Origin: Pelagomonas calceolata
Lineage: Eukaryota > Sar > Pelagophyceae > Pelagomonadales > Pelagomonadaceae
Length of the DNA: 64,000 nucleotides
Assembly (NCBI GenBank): GCA_918797485.1
Contig: CAKKNE010000004.1
Coordinates: 868,001 to 932,000, forward strand
Reading direction: 5' to 3'
Shown here: positions 48,137 through 57,650 of the stretch, piece by piece
Layout of the letters: each line of letters opens with the position of its first letter
How positions within the stretch are numbered: the stretch's first letter is position 1
Program-made: the position numbers and the translations under genes
The notes under the pieces: generated by a model
Databases searched by the model: none
What the model was told of the DNA's origin: nothing
Seen by the model: the letters and a program-made list of their open reading frames with translations, nothing else

Positions 48137-49690
48137 ATGGCGAGCTACGACATCAGCGGCGACGCGCCCATCAAGATCGAACCGAGCCCCGCTCTAGACT
48201 GCATCGCCCAGATCGAGAAGCTCAAGGCCGAAGGCGCCGCCCTAGCGAAAGCGAACAAGTGGGACGAGGCCATGAGCAAATACGGAGAAGTCGTCGAAGC
48301 GTGCGTGGCAAGCATGGGCACCGTCTCGGCCGACTTTGAAAGTGAACGAGCCGCGGAGAAGTGCCAACTCTTGTGTTTGTGCAATCGGTCGCTCTGCGCC
48401 TACAAGCTGCAGGATTATGGCGAGGCGAAGGCACTTGCGCAGAGGGCCATCGACGAGCACCAGAAAAGCCGTTTCGTCGACGACTCGGGCCTCGCCAAGT
48501 GTCTGTATCGGCGGGGCCAGGCCCAGTTGGGGTTGGGTGATAGTAGAGGGGCCGTGGATTCGGTCTCGGAGGCTTGTGCGCTCGAAGAGGCGCAAATAAA
48601 GAAGGGCCAGGGCAACGAAGCCTCTTTGCGAGCGATGAAGCGGGAGTTGCTACGGGCGCGGAAAGTAGCGCGGGAGGACGCCAAAAAAAGTTCTTCGGCT
48701 TTGAAAGCTTCGATGTCGGGGTTCCTCAAGGCTGGAAGTAAAACGCTCACGGATCCCAAAATAGAACGCGCCAACCTCGTGAAGGAGAAGGTCGACACGG
48801 CGCTCAAGTACATCTTCGAGTCGTCGGACGACAAGAAGGACCTGATCGTACCGGACTACGACCGCATGATCCAAGACTTGGTGCAAGCTCGACACGAGGC
48901 CTGCAGCGCCAAGGATTCGATCAATGAGCTCGCCTTGACCTTCGCCGAGGGCTTCGTGAGCTTCATCGCGTCGGCGCCGGAAGCGAATTCCAAGAGTGGC
49001 GTCGAAAAACATTATGCAAGGACCGCGGACGCGATGCAGTCGTACTGGCACCTGCGCGAGGAATTGGAGAGAGATACGAAGGAGCTCGAGTTGCTGGAGC
49101 CGCCCATGAAGATCGGAGACATTGCGGCGTTGGAGTGCACGGCGCACGCGCACATGCAGCTCCAACTGAGTCACAAGGCTCAACCCTTCTTCGAGAGGTA
49201 CATCCAATTGTGCGAGGACCTGGGCCCCCAGCCGGCCTACCACAATTTACCTGACTCATTTTTACTACAGAGAGGCCTGCCGAAGATGGATGATAGTGCT
49301 CGGCGGATCAGCAGGTGGCGCCACCGCGCGCATTCGCCTAGAGCGTTATTTGACGCGCACACGGCGTTGTGCGCCATCAAGGCCGAAACTGATCGAAGTG
49401 GAGCCTTGGACCACGCCAAAAAAGCCTTCGGGTGCGCGGCCGACGACGACGAAAAATTAACGGCGCACAAAAACTTGAGCTATGTGTTAAGGAAGCCCGG
49501 GAACACGCCCGAGGACCTGGCGAAGGCCGACGAGTTGGATAAATTGAGTGAAGCGCTGGAGGCGAAGATCAAGGACGGCGGGAAGGAGGTCGACGAGGTG
49601 ATCAATAGAGTTGACACGACTGCGGCGCCTCCGGTAGAAGAGCTGGAGGAGGAGGAGATGCCCCCGCTCGGCGACGACGCCGAGGAGTAG
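48137..49690 (+). CDS. TPR co-chaperone-like protein with HSP90-like acidic tail
   Basis: 517 residues. Residues about 25-160 form three TPR motifs: AKANKWDEAMSKYGEVVEAC; NRSLCAYKLQDYGEAKALAQ; CLYRRGQAQLGLGDSRGAVD. This is the layout of HSP90/HSP70-binding clamp TPR domains, as in FKBP-type immunophilins, TTC4 and STI1, with a conserved Asn and a YRRGQA helix. A basic linker and further helical repeats follow to about residue 480. The protein ends EELEEEEMPPLGDDAEE. The MPPL next to acids resembles the stretch just before MEEVD in cytosolic HSP90, but MEEVD itself is absent. A chaperone adaptor role is likely from the TPR set. Its stop is 4 bp from the stop of the next, convergent gene. Confidence 0.8.
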   Translation: MASYDISGDAPIKIEPSPALDCIAQIEKLKAEGAALAKANKWDEAMSKYGEVVEACVASMGTVSADFESERAAEKCQLLCLCNRSLCAYKLQDYGEAKALAQRAIDEHQKSRFVDDSGLAKCLYRRGQAQLGLGDSRGAVDSVSEACALEEAQIKKGQGNEASLRAMKRELLRARKVAREDAKKSSSALKASMSGFLKAGSKTLTDPKIERANLVKEKVDTALKYIFESSDDKKDLIVPDYDRMIQDLVQARHEACSAKDSINELALTFAEGFVSFIASAPEANSKSGVEKHYARTADAMQSYWHLREELERDTKELELLEPPMKIGDIAALECTAHAHMQLQLSHKAQPFFERYIQLCEDLGPQPAYHNLPDSFLLQRGLPKMDDSARRISRWRHRAHSPRALFDAHTALCAIKAETDRSGALDHAKKAFGCAADDDEKLTAHKNLSYVLRKPGNTPEDLAKADELDKLSEALEAKIKDGGKEVDEVINRVDTTAAPPVEELEEEEMPPLGDDAEE

Positions 49691-49694
49691 GAGA

Positions 49695-50441
49695 CTAGTC
49701 TAACCTACTTAGCTCGGTCCTGGTGAGTCGCCAGCTCATCAACACAAGTGCCTCGGTGAGGCCGTCCCGCACCAAGTCCGAGAACTGGCGCAGGATTTCG
49801 GCGTCGGATGCCGGCGAGTCGCCGAGTTGGGGCCAGAAGCCAAATGTGAGTAGTAGTCGCAGCTGCGTGCTGAAAATAAGTAGGGCCGTCGCGAAGGCGC
49901 CCGCCTGCAGCGTCCGTTTAAATGTGACGGCGAACCGGTCCTCCGCGCCATTTGGGGGAGGAAAATCATACGCGTCGCGCGCGTAGAGCCGCGCACTCAA
50001 CGCGCCGCCGAACCAGCACGTCGACAGCGTCGCGCCCCTTAGTAAAGTCGGGGCGACCAGTCTCCTAGCTCCGAAGACAGCAGACCAGCTCGGCAGCGGA
50101 AAACCTGTCAAAGTGCAGGTGATGATCTCCAGCCCCGGTGCGACGATCCCCGCCACCAACGCGTCGGCGATGATCAGGCCCTGGTCGTCGACGATCGGCG
50201 ACGCGAAGCGCGCGACGACGGTCTTCCCGATCGCGCGGCCGTTCTCTAGGCCCGCCTCCCACGCGGCGCCGATGGTCTCCTCGGGGAGGTCGTCTTCATT
50301 ATCGTTGCTGAGCAGTTCTGGTGTCCTGCGTCGGCCGCGTCGAGGTGGCGCTGCAGTTTTGCACAATCGAGGTGGTGGTGCTACCCAGCCCTGGCACGGG
50401 GCGGCGAGCCACACGACTGCAAGTACCAAGGAATGGCGCAT
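49695..50441 (-). CDS. Probable plastid-targeted membrane protein, unknown
   Basis: 248 residues. The N-terminus MRHSLVLAVVWLAAPCQG is a clear signal peptide. Cleavage would leave WVAPPPRLCKTAAPPRRGRR, that is, an aromatic +1 residue followed by a basic, Ser/Ala/Pro-rich stretch. This is the bipartite plastid-targeting pattern of algae with secondary red plastids (usually Phe; Trp is tolerated). Three or four hydrophobic segments follow (ADALVAGIVAPGLEIITCTL, LLRGATLSTCWFGGALSA, AGAFATALLIFSTQLRLLLT). The C-terminus is charged. Family not recognised; thylakoid or envelope membrane protein is likely. Confidence 0.7.
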   Translation of the reverse strand: MRHSLVLAVVWLAAPCQGWVAPPPRLCKTAAPPRRGRRRTPELLSNDNEDDLPEETIGAAWEAGLENGRAIGKTVVARFASPIVDDQGLIIADALVAGIVAPGLEIITCTLTGFPLPSWSAVFGARRLVAPTLLRGATLSTCWFGGALSARLYARDAYDFPPPNGAEDRFAVTFKRTLQAGAFATALLIFSTQLRLLLTFGFWPQLGDSPASDAEILRQFSDLVRDGLTEALVLMSWRLTRTELSRLD

Positions 50442-50591
50442 CGCTGCGAGTGCTTCGCTGCTTCTAGACGATTCGCAGCTGCTCTACAACCGCGTGCCGC
50501 TGCTACGCCTCGTCGCGGAGCTAGATGTAGAGATACTAGGGGCAAAGCCTCAGCCTCAAAAACAGAAATCCAGGGTACAAGGAACAACAAG

Positions 50592-53500
50592 TTACAAAGG
50601 CCGCGCCGCCCCGCTCACGCCCGCGACGGGCTTCAGGCGCCGCGGCGACTTCTTCGCGGGCGACGGCCGCGGTCGGGCGGAAGACGCCGGCGTCGCCACG
50701 TTGCCCGCGAAGCGCGCCAACTGCGCGTAGCGGTCGCGGCCCGAGACGCCCGTAGAAAGCTTGGGCGCGAGAGGATCGCTCTTGGGCAGGAGCTGCCGCG
50801 CCGGCGCGGCGGCCTTGGCGATGCTCTGCTTCAAGCGCAGGGCCCCCTCGGCGTCGTCGACATTCCCTTCTTCCTTGTCCGCCGCCCACACCAGCAACTC
50901 GCGGTAGCTCTGGCCCGAGAAGACGTACTGCGTCGCCCGTTCCACACGCTCGTAGAGCGCAAGCATCGCGTCTTCCACAGCCCTTACTTCGTTGAACACC
51001 AAGAGTAGGCGCCTCTCCAGTAGGTCGCGCGCCGCGACTTTCTCCTGCGTATCCTTCAGGGAAGTGGCCCTTTGTATAGCCTCGGCGGCTTGCAAATCCG
51101 CTTCATGATAGCGCGGCAGCAGAGCACCGTGCACCTCCGCCGCGTCCCGGTGCACACAGATCGTCGCCTCCAACTGCTCGAGCGCCCCGATGCCCTGCTT
51201 CATACTGGCACGGACGGCGTCGGCCTCGGCCTTATACCTGTCTGCATCGCTCTGGGCCGCCTGGAGCCGCTGGTACAGTACTGCCGTATCGTCATGCGCT
51301 TTTTCTATGAAGTGCATGCGTCGTAGCCGTTCGACCTCCGTGGAGGCCGTGATGTTGAGCTCCCGTTGCAAAAGCTCGATCTGGGCCCGCTGGTCGTCGT
51401 GCCGCTTCTGCACCAACGCAAACACACGTAATAAAGTCCTCAGGTCGCCCTCGTCATTAACAAGGCAGGCCTTGACCTCCTGCGTCAGTGCGTCCGACTG
51501 GGCGTCGCTTCCCGAATAGCCGCCTAAACCGCGCATACCTCTTCTCACTTTCTCCAGCAAACGCCTTGCCGCTTCGACCCTTGATGATTTGTACGTGATG
51601 TCAACCTTCGGCGGTGTTTGTGGAGCCAGGGCGGCCGCGTCGGCGCCGGTGGAAGATGCCGGCCGCGACGCGATCTCGGGAAACAGGGGCGCCTTGCCCC
51701 GATGGCTCTTTGCGACCTCGTGTCGCGACGACGACACGGCCGCGCTCGGCGGCACGGAGCGCACGGCGTCGCCCGTCAATTCGAGGCCCATCGCGGGTTC
51801 CTCCACTTCCACAGGTGCGTCTTCCTCCACTTCCATAGAACGAAAAGCCTCATTTCGAGCATCGGTCAACACACTAATATCAATGGCAGGTAGTTTGGAC
51901 TGCACCGCCTCGGCGAGTGGCGACGCCATAACTGCTGCACACACCTTCGCCACCTCGACGCGCTGCGTCACGCAGGAGATGCGCTCCTCCTGCCAGGCTT
52001 TCAACACGGGCGCGGCGTCGATGTGTGCAGCGGCCGTTCTAGGTCCACCCAACCCGAGGTAGGCATCTAAATCAAATTTTTCCGAGTGCACGTCGTCGGC
52101 CGACAGGATCTGTTGTCTGGGCGGCCGTCTTTGAGATAAAGCGCCGCGCAGCTGCCTCTCTAGGACTTCTCTCCGATGATTCGAGGTCTCCAGGCGCTGT
52201 TCAATTAACTTCAACCGCTTCGCCAAGGACTCGTTTTCATCGGCGAGCTCCAACCGCAACGCCTCGGCGGCGTTATACTTAACCTGAAAATGGTCCTTCA
52301 GCAAACTACACATGCTAAGAGCGTCGCGGTCCGGCCACGGGATTATGTCAACGGCCTCATTGAGACCGCCTCCCGCCAGCGTGCAGGCCGCCCGCCAGCC
52401 GCCGCGAGCTTCGATCTCCTTCGCTAAGGCCGAAGCGGCCTCCTCGTAGACGATCATTTTTTCGTCAGACGACGAGCCATTTACAGCACTGAGCCACCCG
52501 GCCATGGCTCTAGCTTTCTTGGCAAGTAACGAATTCTCGTGGCGACACACGGCCAACGACTCGACGGACCAGCTGCTCGTGTTCTCGAGGATCTCGTCCG
52601 CAAACGCGTCGATGGCCTCCAAGCGCGCTGCTACTCGTGGGTCGTCGACCCTGTCCCGCAAGTCGACGTACGTCCTCCGCTCGACGCCCAACCTTCCTAG
52701 ATCGCCGGCGGCGTCCGCCAGCGTCGGGCAGGCGTCGTCTAAAAATGAAGCGAGGCGCGTCTCGAAGGCGGCGTCGCTCTCCACCGTTACTGGTTCGTCC
52801 GCGTCCTCCTCGTCTGTCTCTTCTGATATGGTGAGTGGCCTTAATAATTCAAGCGCCTTCGAAGCCGCTTGCTCGTGCGACACGTTGGCGGCCGTCGCTA
52901 CCGTATCAGCAATACTGGACGCGTCTGGTGCTCCGAGTAATTCAGCGATCGACAGCGTAATGGCCCGCGCGACGTCCGGCGCTCGGACGGCCGCCTCCAC
53001 ATATCGCACAGGCGAGTCGGTAGGCGGCGCCTCGTAGCCGTGCGCGTCGAAGTAGCCCTCGGACTTTGTTGGCGAGGCGGCCTCGGGTTCCGGTGATGGG
53101 GCGCGCGGGGCCTCGACGACCGGCGGCGCGGGCCGCTCCTCCTCGGGCGGCGCCGCCGGCGCGGGCTGTATTGCTGCGGGCGCCGCCGCCTCCTTGCGCG
53201 CGGCGTCTAGCGCCGCGGCCTTCCCCCTGTGCGTCGCGGCGAGCGCTCTCCAGGCCTCCTCGCGGGCGGCGTCCAACGCTCCCGTCGCTTCGTTGCGCGC
53301 TGCGGCGAGCGCCGCGGCCGCGCGCGCGTCCTGGCTGGCAAGCTCGTCGCGGTGGGCGGCTTCCAGGGCGGCGAACTTATCTTGAGCCGCTTGGCGCGCC
53401 GCGGCCGCGTCGGCTTCGAGCGCCGCACGCAACGCCTCGAGCGCTTGTGACGCCTCGGCTTGCGCCGCCTCGAGGGCGGCGCGGTGCGCTCTCCGTTCGG

Positions 53501-56500
53501 CGTCGAGCGCCTCGCCGTGGCGTTTCTCCGCGTCCTGCAGCATCACGTCACTAGACTCCCGCGCCGCCGCGAGCTCCGCCGCCGCGGCTTCTCGCAACGA
53601 AGCCAGCTCGGCCTCGTGCGCCGCGAGGGCGATCGTGTCCGGCGAGCCGCTCGCGACGGCGGCGGAGAGGCGCTCGCACGTCGCCGCCGACTGCCTGAGG
53701 GCGGCGTCGCAGGCGCGGAAGGCCGCGCAGCTGGCGGCTCCACCGCTCTCGAGATGCGTAGAGGCGGCCGCCGCGCGCGCGAGGTCCGCGGCGCAGGCGT
53801 CGAACGCCGCCTGGCCTGCGGCCTCGCGCGCGGCCTGGGAGGTTACGGCGCCGTCGAGCGCCGCGGAACGCGCGCCGAACGCGGCCTCGCCGGCGTCGAT
53901 CGTGTCGGTCAGCGCCGCGACGCGCGCCTCGGCCGCGGCGGCGCGGTCGTCGGCCGCCGACGCGGCGTCGCGGGCGGCCGCCAGCTCGGCCGCGTCGGTG
54001 GCTGGTGCTTCGGGCGTTTTGGGGGCTTCGGGCGCCGGGACCACCTCTGCGGCTTCGGCGGCGAGGCGTTCCGCCTCGCGGCGCGCGGCCTCCGCTTCCG
54101 CCTCGCGGCGTGCGGCTTCTTCGGCCTCGGCGGCCGCGCGCTCCGCCTCCGCCTGCGCGGCGGCGGCGCGCTCTGCCTCCGCCTGCGCCGCGGCGGCGCG
54201 CTCCGCCTCCAGACGCGCGGCCTCCGCCTCGGCGGCCAGGCGCTCCGCTTCCAGGCGCGCCGCCTCCTCCGCGGCGGCACGCTCGAGTCCCGCGATGCGT
54301 TCGGCCTCGAGCCGCGCCGCCTCGACCTCCGCCGCGGCGACGCGGTCCGCCTCGATACGCGCGGCCTCCTCGGCCGCCGCGGCGCCGGCCTTCGCCGACG
54401 CGCTCTTCTTCAATTTCGCGAGCAAGCCGGTGGCCCGCGCCGCGCGCTTCATCCAAGGCTTGGCAGCGGGCGCCTCCGGGACGCTCTTCGACGCCAGGGC
54501 CTTGGCCTTCGTCCGTAGGAGAGCGCAGGCGCCGACGAACGTCGCCTCCAATCCTGTTCGCGTCGCCTCGACTTCGGTTTTGTCGACCGAGTTCCGTTCC
54601 TCTTCTAAAGCAGCATGGGCCTGCTTCAGGAACGCTGTCAATTCTTCCACGTTCCGGGAAAGTTCCGCCTTCGCCGTGGCCAGCTCCAGTTTCTGGCGCC
54701 GCTCTTCTTCAAGCTCGGCTTCGGTTTTCTGGTGCTTCTCTCTTAATGCGTCGGCGTCGTTCCTGAGTTTCGCGGCGTAGTGGTCGTCGAGTACCAAATG
54801 GACGTGGGCGTCGTCGCCACCGGTCAAATGCTCTTCTATGGTCTCCAGGATTCGCGCGTCCTGGTCGCAGGCCTCCGCCAACGCATCTTCACCATGGTGC
54901 TCCTCCTCGGTGGCGAGCGCCTCCAGTAGCCGTCGCGACGACCGCCCTTTGCAAGCTATCGACTTCGTCTGCTCTCGTAACTGCCTCTGCGCGGCGTCGA
55001 CGCGCTTCCTATGAGCCTCGAGCACCGCTCGACGCGCGACGTCGGGCAGCACACTACCAACACTTTGTAAGGCTTCCTTCAAGATGATGTGGTCGCCGTC
55101 GTCGACTGACGGAGGCACTGCGGAGAGGCGCCGCTCGAGCTCGGCGCACTCATTTGACTTCGCCGCGAGCTGGGCTCGCAGTCCATCAATCTGCTTCAAT
55201 AGAGCGTCGTCTTTGATCGGCGACGGCGGGCCGTCGGGCTCCTCCTCTTTCATCGGTGAGTTTCCACCATCCTCCACGGCGATCGGCGTCCGCGCGCGCG
55301 ACCCGCGGTCCTCCATCTGGACAGGCTTCACGAGGGGCGAGCTGGCCCCGTCCCGGACCGTCGCGACCGCGGTGTTGCTCCCGACGTCCTCAGTGGTCGC
55401 ATGTGGCATTGGCGACGCCCCGCCGTCGGCCACCTCCACAACGGCGTTCGACCCTTGATGACACACCTCGAGTTTTAACGGAGACGCGCTGCCGTCGCGG
55501 GTCTCCCTTCGTAACTCGTCGGCCTCGCGCAACAACTTGTCTTTCATCTGCTCGAGCTTGTCAATAGTAGACTGGCTAGCACTCAACTCGTCCTGGGACG
55601 CGCGGAGCGCCCTTTGTAGCTTGGAGACCTCTTCCTGCGACGCCCGGAGCGCCTCACTATGGTCGTCGCCGGAGGCTTGAGGTGCCTGAGGCGCGGGCGC
55701 TGCCTGAGGCTCAGGCGCCGGCGCCGCGGCGGCCCGGGCCTCGGCGGCCCGGCAGCGCTCCTCGAAGGCCTCGGCGGCCTTGCGCGCCGCCGCCGAGACC
55801 TCCCTCTCATTCATTAGTTCTTGGGCGAGTCGCTCCGTCTTCCTCTGCTCTTCAGCTAGTTCGGTTTTGACGGCGTCGAGCTCACTATTGTCCGTACCGC
55901 CGTCGTCCTCCAGGGCGTCGAGGGCCAGGTGCGCCCGCCGCAAGTCGTCCAGCGCTGCATCGCGCGCGCCCGTCATGGCCGTCAAGTCCTTCCTCGTCTC
56001 CTCCAACTGCCCGCTCAGCTCCGCCGCCCGTCTCCGCGCCTCATCGGCCTCCTCCTCGGCCCGCACCGTCGCTCGTCTCGCTTGATTTACGGCCTCCACA
56101 AGTTCCGCGTCACCCTCCGACGCCTTCGCCAAAGCGTCATCTGCTTTCTGCCTCCTATAAGCCGCGACCAGCTCGTCCACGGTCTCGGCCATGGCCGGGT
56201 CGCGCCATTTCAAGTTGGCGAGCCGATCCTGCTCCTGGACGGCGGCGACGAGGGCTTCCATTCTTTCCAACTCACGAGCGGACTCCTCCCGGACGGTGTC
56301 CGCGACTTGCCGCGACGCCCTGGCCTTTGTACTCATATCAATAGCGTGGGCCTCCATCAGTTTGCGCTCGTCGACGGCTTTCTGCGCTTCGAGGCGCATC
56401 TGCTCTACCACTGTGGACATCGCCTCGATTTCCCGCGCTGTTCTCTCTAGTAGTTCCCTCTTGAGACTCTGGAACTCGGCGTGCTTCTGCACGTTCATTT

Positions 56501-57110
56501 CATGGTCCTTCTCCGCTTCGGCGCGTACCCTTTCTGAAATTACTTGAATGTGCTCGCGCGTCGCCTCCGCGCATCTCAGAGCTCTTTCTAAACCTTCGTC
56601 CGATCGTTTGATGCGCTCCACCAACGATTCCGTGTCCTTGGCCGCGGCCTCCGTCTCGGCCAACCGATGCTGCGAGATACTCGTGGCCCAGGCCTCCGCC
56701 GACGCCAACGCGTTCGACACATCTGCACGCTTCCATTCTGATGTTCTAAAGACGTCGTCGACGACTAACCGGCCGAGGTCCGGGTCCTCCCTTGGTATGC
56801 TCCGATCCTTCTCATCAAAGGCGTCGAGGATGGTCGTAATTCGTTGCGACGTCCCCCTTAGTTCATTCATGGCCTCCAAGCGCTGTTCTAGGGCCGTGGG
56901 CTCGTCCAACAGCGGCGGGCGGGCCCTTACAACTTTCTTGCGCTTAACCGGCTCCGGGGCGCGCGGGATGGGTTGCAAGTGGGCTTTGGCGTCCTGTCTA
57001 GGTCGTCTCCGACGATGGGCCGTGGCCACGCGCGTCCGCGCGACGTCCGCCAGGATCGAGGCGGCGTCGCCCAGGCGCGGCGGCGCCGCCGCCTCGTGTA
57101 CTGTTTCCAT
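50592..57110 (-). CDS. Giant coiled-coil protein, 2172 residues
   Basis: One uninterrupted frame. The ATG at 57110 (METVHEAA) is preferred because the open extension upstream to 57395 is arginine/proline noise. Nearly the whole length is heptad coiled coil: MSTVVEQMRLEAQKAVDERK; the long Ala/Glu/Arg block with repeated AARLEAERLAAEAEAARLEA; RHEALDAERRAHRAAL-like stretches. A few less regular zones lie near 50.6-51.6, 52.0-53.0 and 55.1-55.7 kb. Repeated phrases with alternating Ser-Pro (SPMPHATTEDVG, SPLVKPVQMED, SPMKEEEPDGPPSPIKDD) may be phosphorylation sites. No motor, kinase or SMC hinge is seen. Likely a centrosomal, flagellar or Golgi-type structural protein; which one cannot be told. 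The basic end (KKSPRRLKPVAG) may bind tubulin or nucleic acid. Confidence 0.8.
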   Translation of the reverse strand: METVHEAAAPPRLGDAASILADVARTRVATAHRRRRPRQDAKAHLQPIPRAPEPVKRKKVVRARPPLLDEPTALEQRLEAMNELRGTSQRITTILDAFDEKDRSIPREDPDLGRLVVDDVFRTSEWKRADVSNALASAEAWATSISQHRLAETEAAAKDTESLVERIKRSDEGLERALRCAEATREHIQVISERVRAEAEKDHEMNVQKHAEFQSLKRELLERTAREIEAMSTVVEQMRLEAQKAVDERKLMEAHAIDMSTKARASRQVADTVREESARELERMEALVAAVQEQDRLANLKWRDPAMAETVDELVAAYRRQKADDALAKASEGDAELVEAVNQARRATVRAEEEADEARRRAAELSGQLEETRKDLTAMTGARDAALDDLRRAHLALDALEDDGGTDNSELDAVKTELAEEQRKTERLAQELMNEREVSAAARKAAEAFEERCRAAEARAAAAPAPEPQAAPAPQAPQASGDDHSEALRASQEEVSKLQRALRASQDELSASQSTIDKLEQMKDKLLREADELRRETRDGSASPLKLEVCHQGSNAVVEVADGGASPMPHATTEDVGSNTAVATVRDGASSPLVKPVQMEDRGSRARTPIAVEDGGNSPMKEEEPDGPPSPIKDDALLKQIDGLRAQLAAKSNECAELERRLSAVPPSVDDGDHIILKEALQSVGSVLPDVARRAVLEAHRKRVDAAQRQLREQTKSIACKGRSSRRLLEALATEEEHHGEDALAEACDQDARILETIEEHLTGGDDAHVHLVLDDHYAAKLRNDADALREKHQKTEAELEEERRQKLELATAKAELSRNVEELTAFLKQAHAALEEERNSVDKTEVEATRTGLEATFVGACALLRTKAKALASKSVPEAPAAKPWMKRAARATGLLAKLKKSASAKAGAAAAEEAARIEADRVAAAEVEAARLEAERIAGLERAAAEEAARLEAERLAAEAEAARLEAERAAAAQAEAERAAAAQAEAERAAAEAEEAARREAEAEAARREAERLAAEAAEVVPAPEAPKTPEAPATDAAELAAARDAASAADDRAAAAEARVAALTDTIDAGEAAFGARSAALDGAVTSQAAREAAGQAAFDACAADLARAAAASTHLESGGAASCAAFRACDAALRQSAATCERLSAAVASGSPDTIALAAHEAELASLREAAAAELAAARESSDVMLQDAEKRHGEALDAERRAHRAALEAAQAEASQALEALRAALEADAAAARQAAQDKFAALEAAHRDELASQDARAAAALAAARNEATGALDAAREEAWRALAATHRGKAAALDAARKEAAAPAAIQPAPAAPPEEERPAPPVVEAPRAPSPEPEAASPTKSEGYFDAHGYEAPPTDSPVRYVEAAVRAPDVARAITLSIAELLGAPDASSIADTVATAANVSHEQAASKALELLRPLTISEETDEEDADEPVTVESDAAFETRLASFLDDACPTLADAAGDLGRLGVERRTYVDLRDRVDDPRVAARLEAIDAFADEILENTSSWSVESLAVCRHENSLLAKKARAMAGWLSAVNGSSSDEKMIVYEEAASALAKEIEARGGWRAACTLAGGGLNEAVDIIPWPDRDALSMCSLLKDHFQVKYNAAEALRLELADENESLAKRLKLIEQRLETSNHRREVLERQLRGALSQRRPPRQQILSADDVHSEKFDLDAYLGLGGPRTAAAHIDAAPVLKAWQEERISCVTQRVEVAKVCAAVMASPLAEAVQSKLPAIDISVLTDARNEAFRSMEVEEDAPVEVEEPAMGLELTGDAVRSVPPSAAVSSSRHEVAKSHRGKAPLFPEIASRPASSTGADAAALAPQTPPKVDITYKSSRVEAARRLLEKVRRGMRGLGGYSGSDAQSDALTQEVKACLVNDEGDLRTLLRVFALVQKRHDDQRAQIELLQRELNITASTEVERLRRMHFIEKAHDDTAVLYQRLQAAQSDADRYKAEADAVRASMKQGIGALEQLEATICVHRDAAEVHGALLPRYHEADLQAAEAIQRATSLKDTQEKVAARDLLERRLLLVFNEVRAVEDAMLALYERVERATQYVFSGQSYRELLVWAADKEEGNVDDAEGALRLKQSIAKAAAPARQLLPKSDPLAPKLSTGVSGRDRYAQLARFAGNVATPASSARPRPSPAKKSPRRLKPVAGVSGAARPL

Positions 57111-57650
57111 GGCGCTGTTCGTCCGAGGCTTCGACGAGGCGGCGGCGGCGCCCTCCGGAGGGCTGCCCCTAAGAGCTGCCTCCAAGCGCCCCGGCGCCCG
57201 CCGGCGCAATGAGGGCCGCTCCGGCGCTGCGCCAGGGACCCAGCGTAAGCGCGTGGCCAGCTCAAACCCACCGCTGGGGCAGCGCTTTATAGCGGCTGCG
57301 CCCACAGACAGGAGAGCGTTTTGGGCTTTGGGCCTGGAAACGCGGCCGCCGCAGGAGTGCTCCCGCCGGCATGGATACCCCTCGAGGACCCCCACGAGGA
57401 CCGCACGGCGGCCCAGAGAGGGGGGAACCCGCGCGCCTCTCTCATGTGCCTTGTGTGAGCCACGGCGTGCCCCACAAATCGCGCCGCGACGAAGGTGTCA
57501 GCGCGCAAGCGCTGCGACGCGGTCGCTGTCGAGCCGCCAGGACCGCCCACGCGTTTTCAAGGCTGCCCCCCAGCGCTTCTACCCTCCAAAGGGCTGCCTT
57601 ACAAACATCGCAGCGACCGCTTCAAAGCCGCCCAACACCACAAAACACCC
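57111..57650. other. Bidirectional spacer between divergent coiled-coil and FHA genes
   Basis: 540 bp. Both neighbouring frames stay open into it but lose coding character. It contains GGCCTGGAAACGCGGCCGCC and several CCCC/GGGG runs. It probably holds both promoters. No recurrent GCTAGC element is present. Confidence 0.45.

Noticed and set aside
57111-57395. N-terminal extension of the giant coiled-coil protein (95 more codons)
   Set aside because: Open but Arg/Pro/Gly-rich and lying in a divergent promoter; the ATG at 57110 starts the regular protein.
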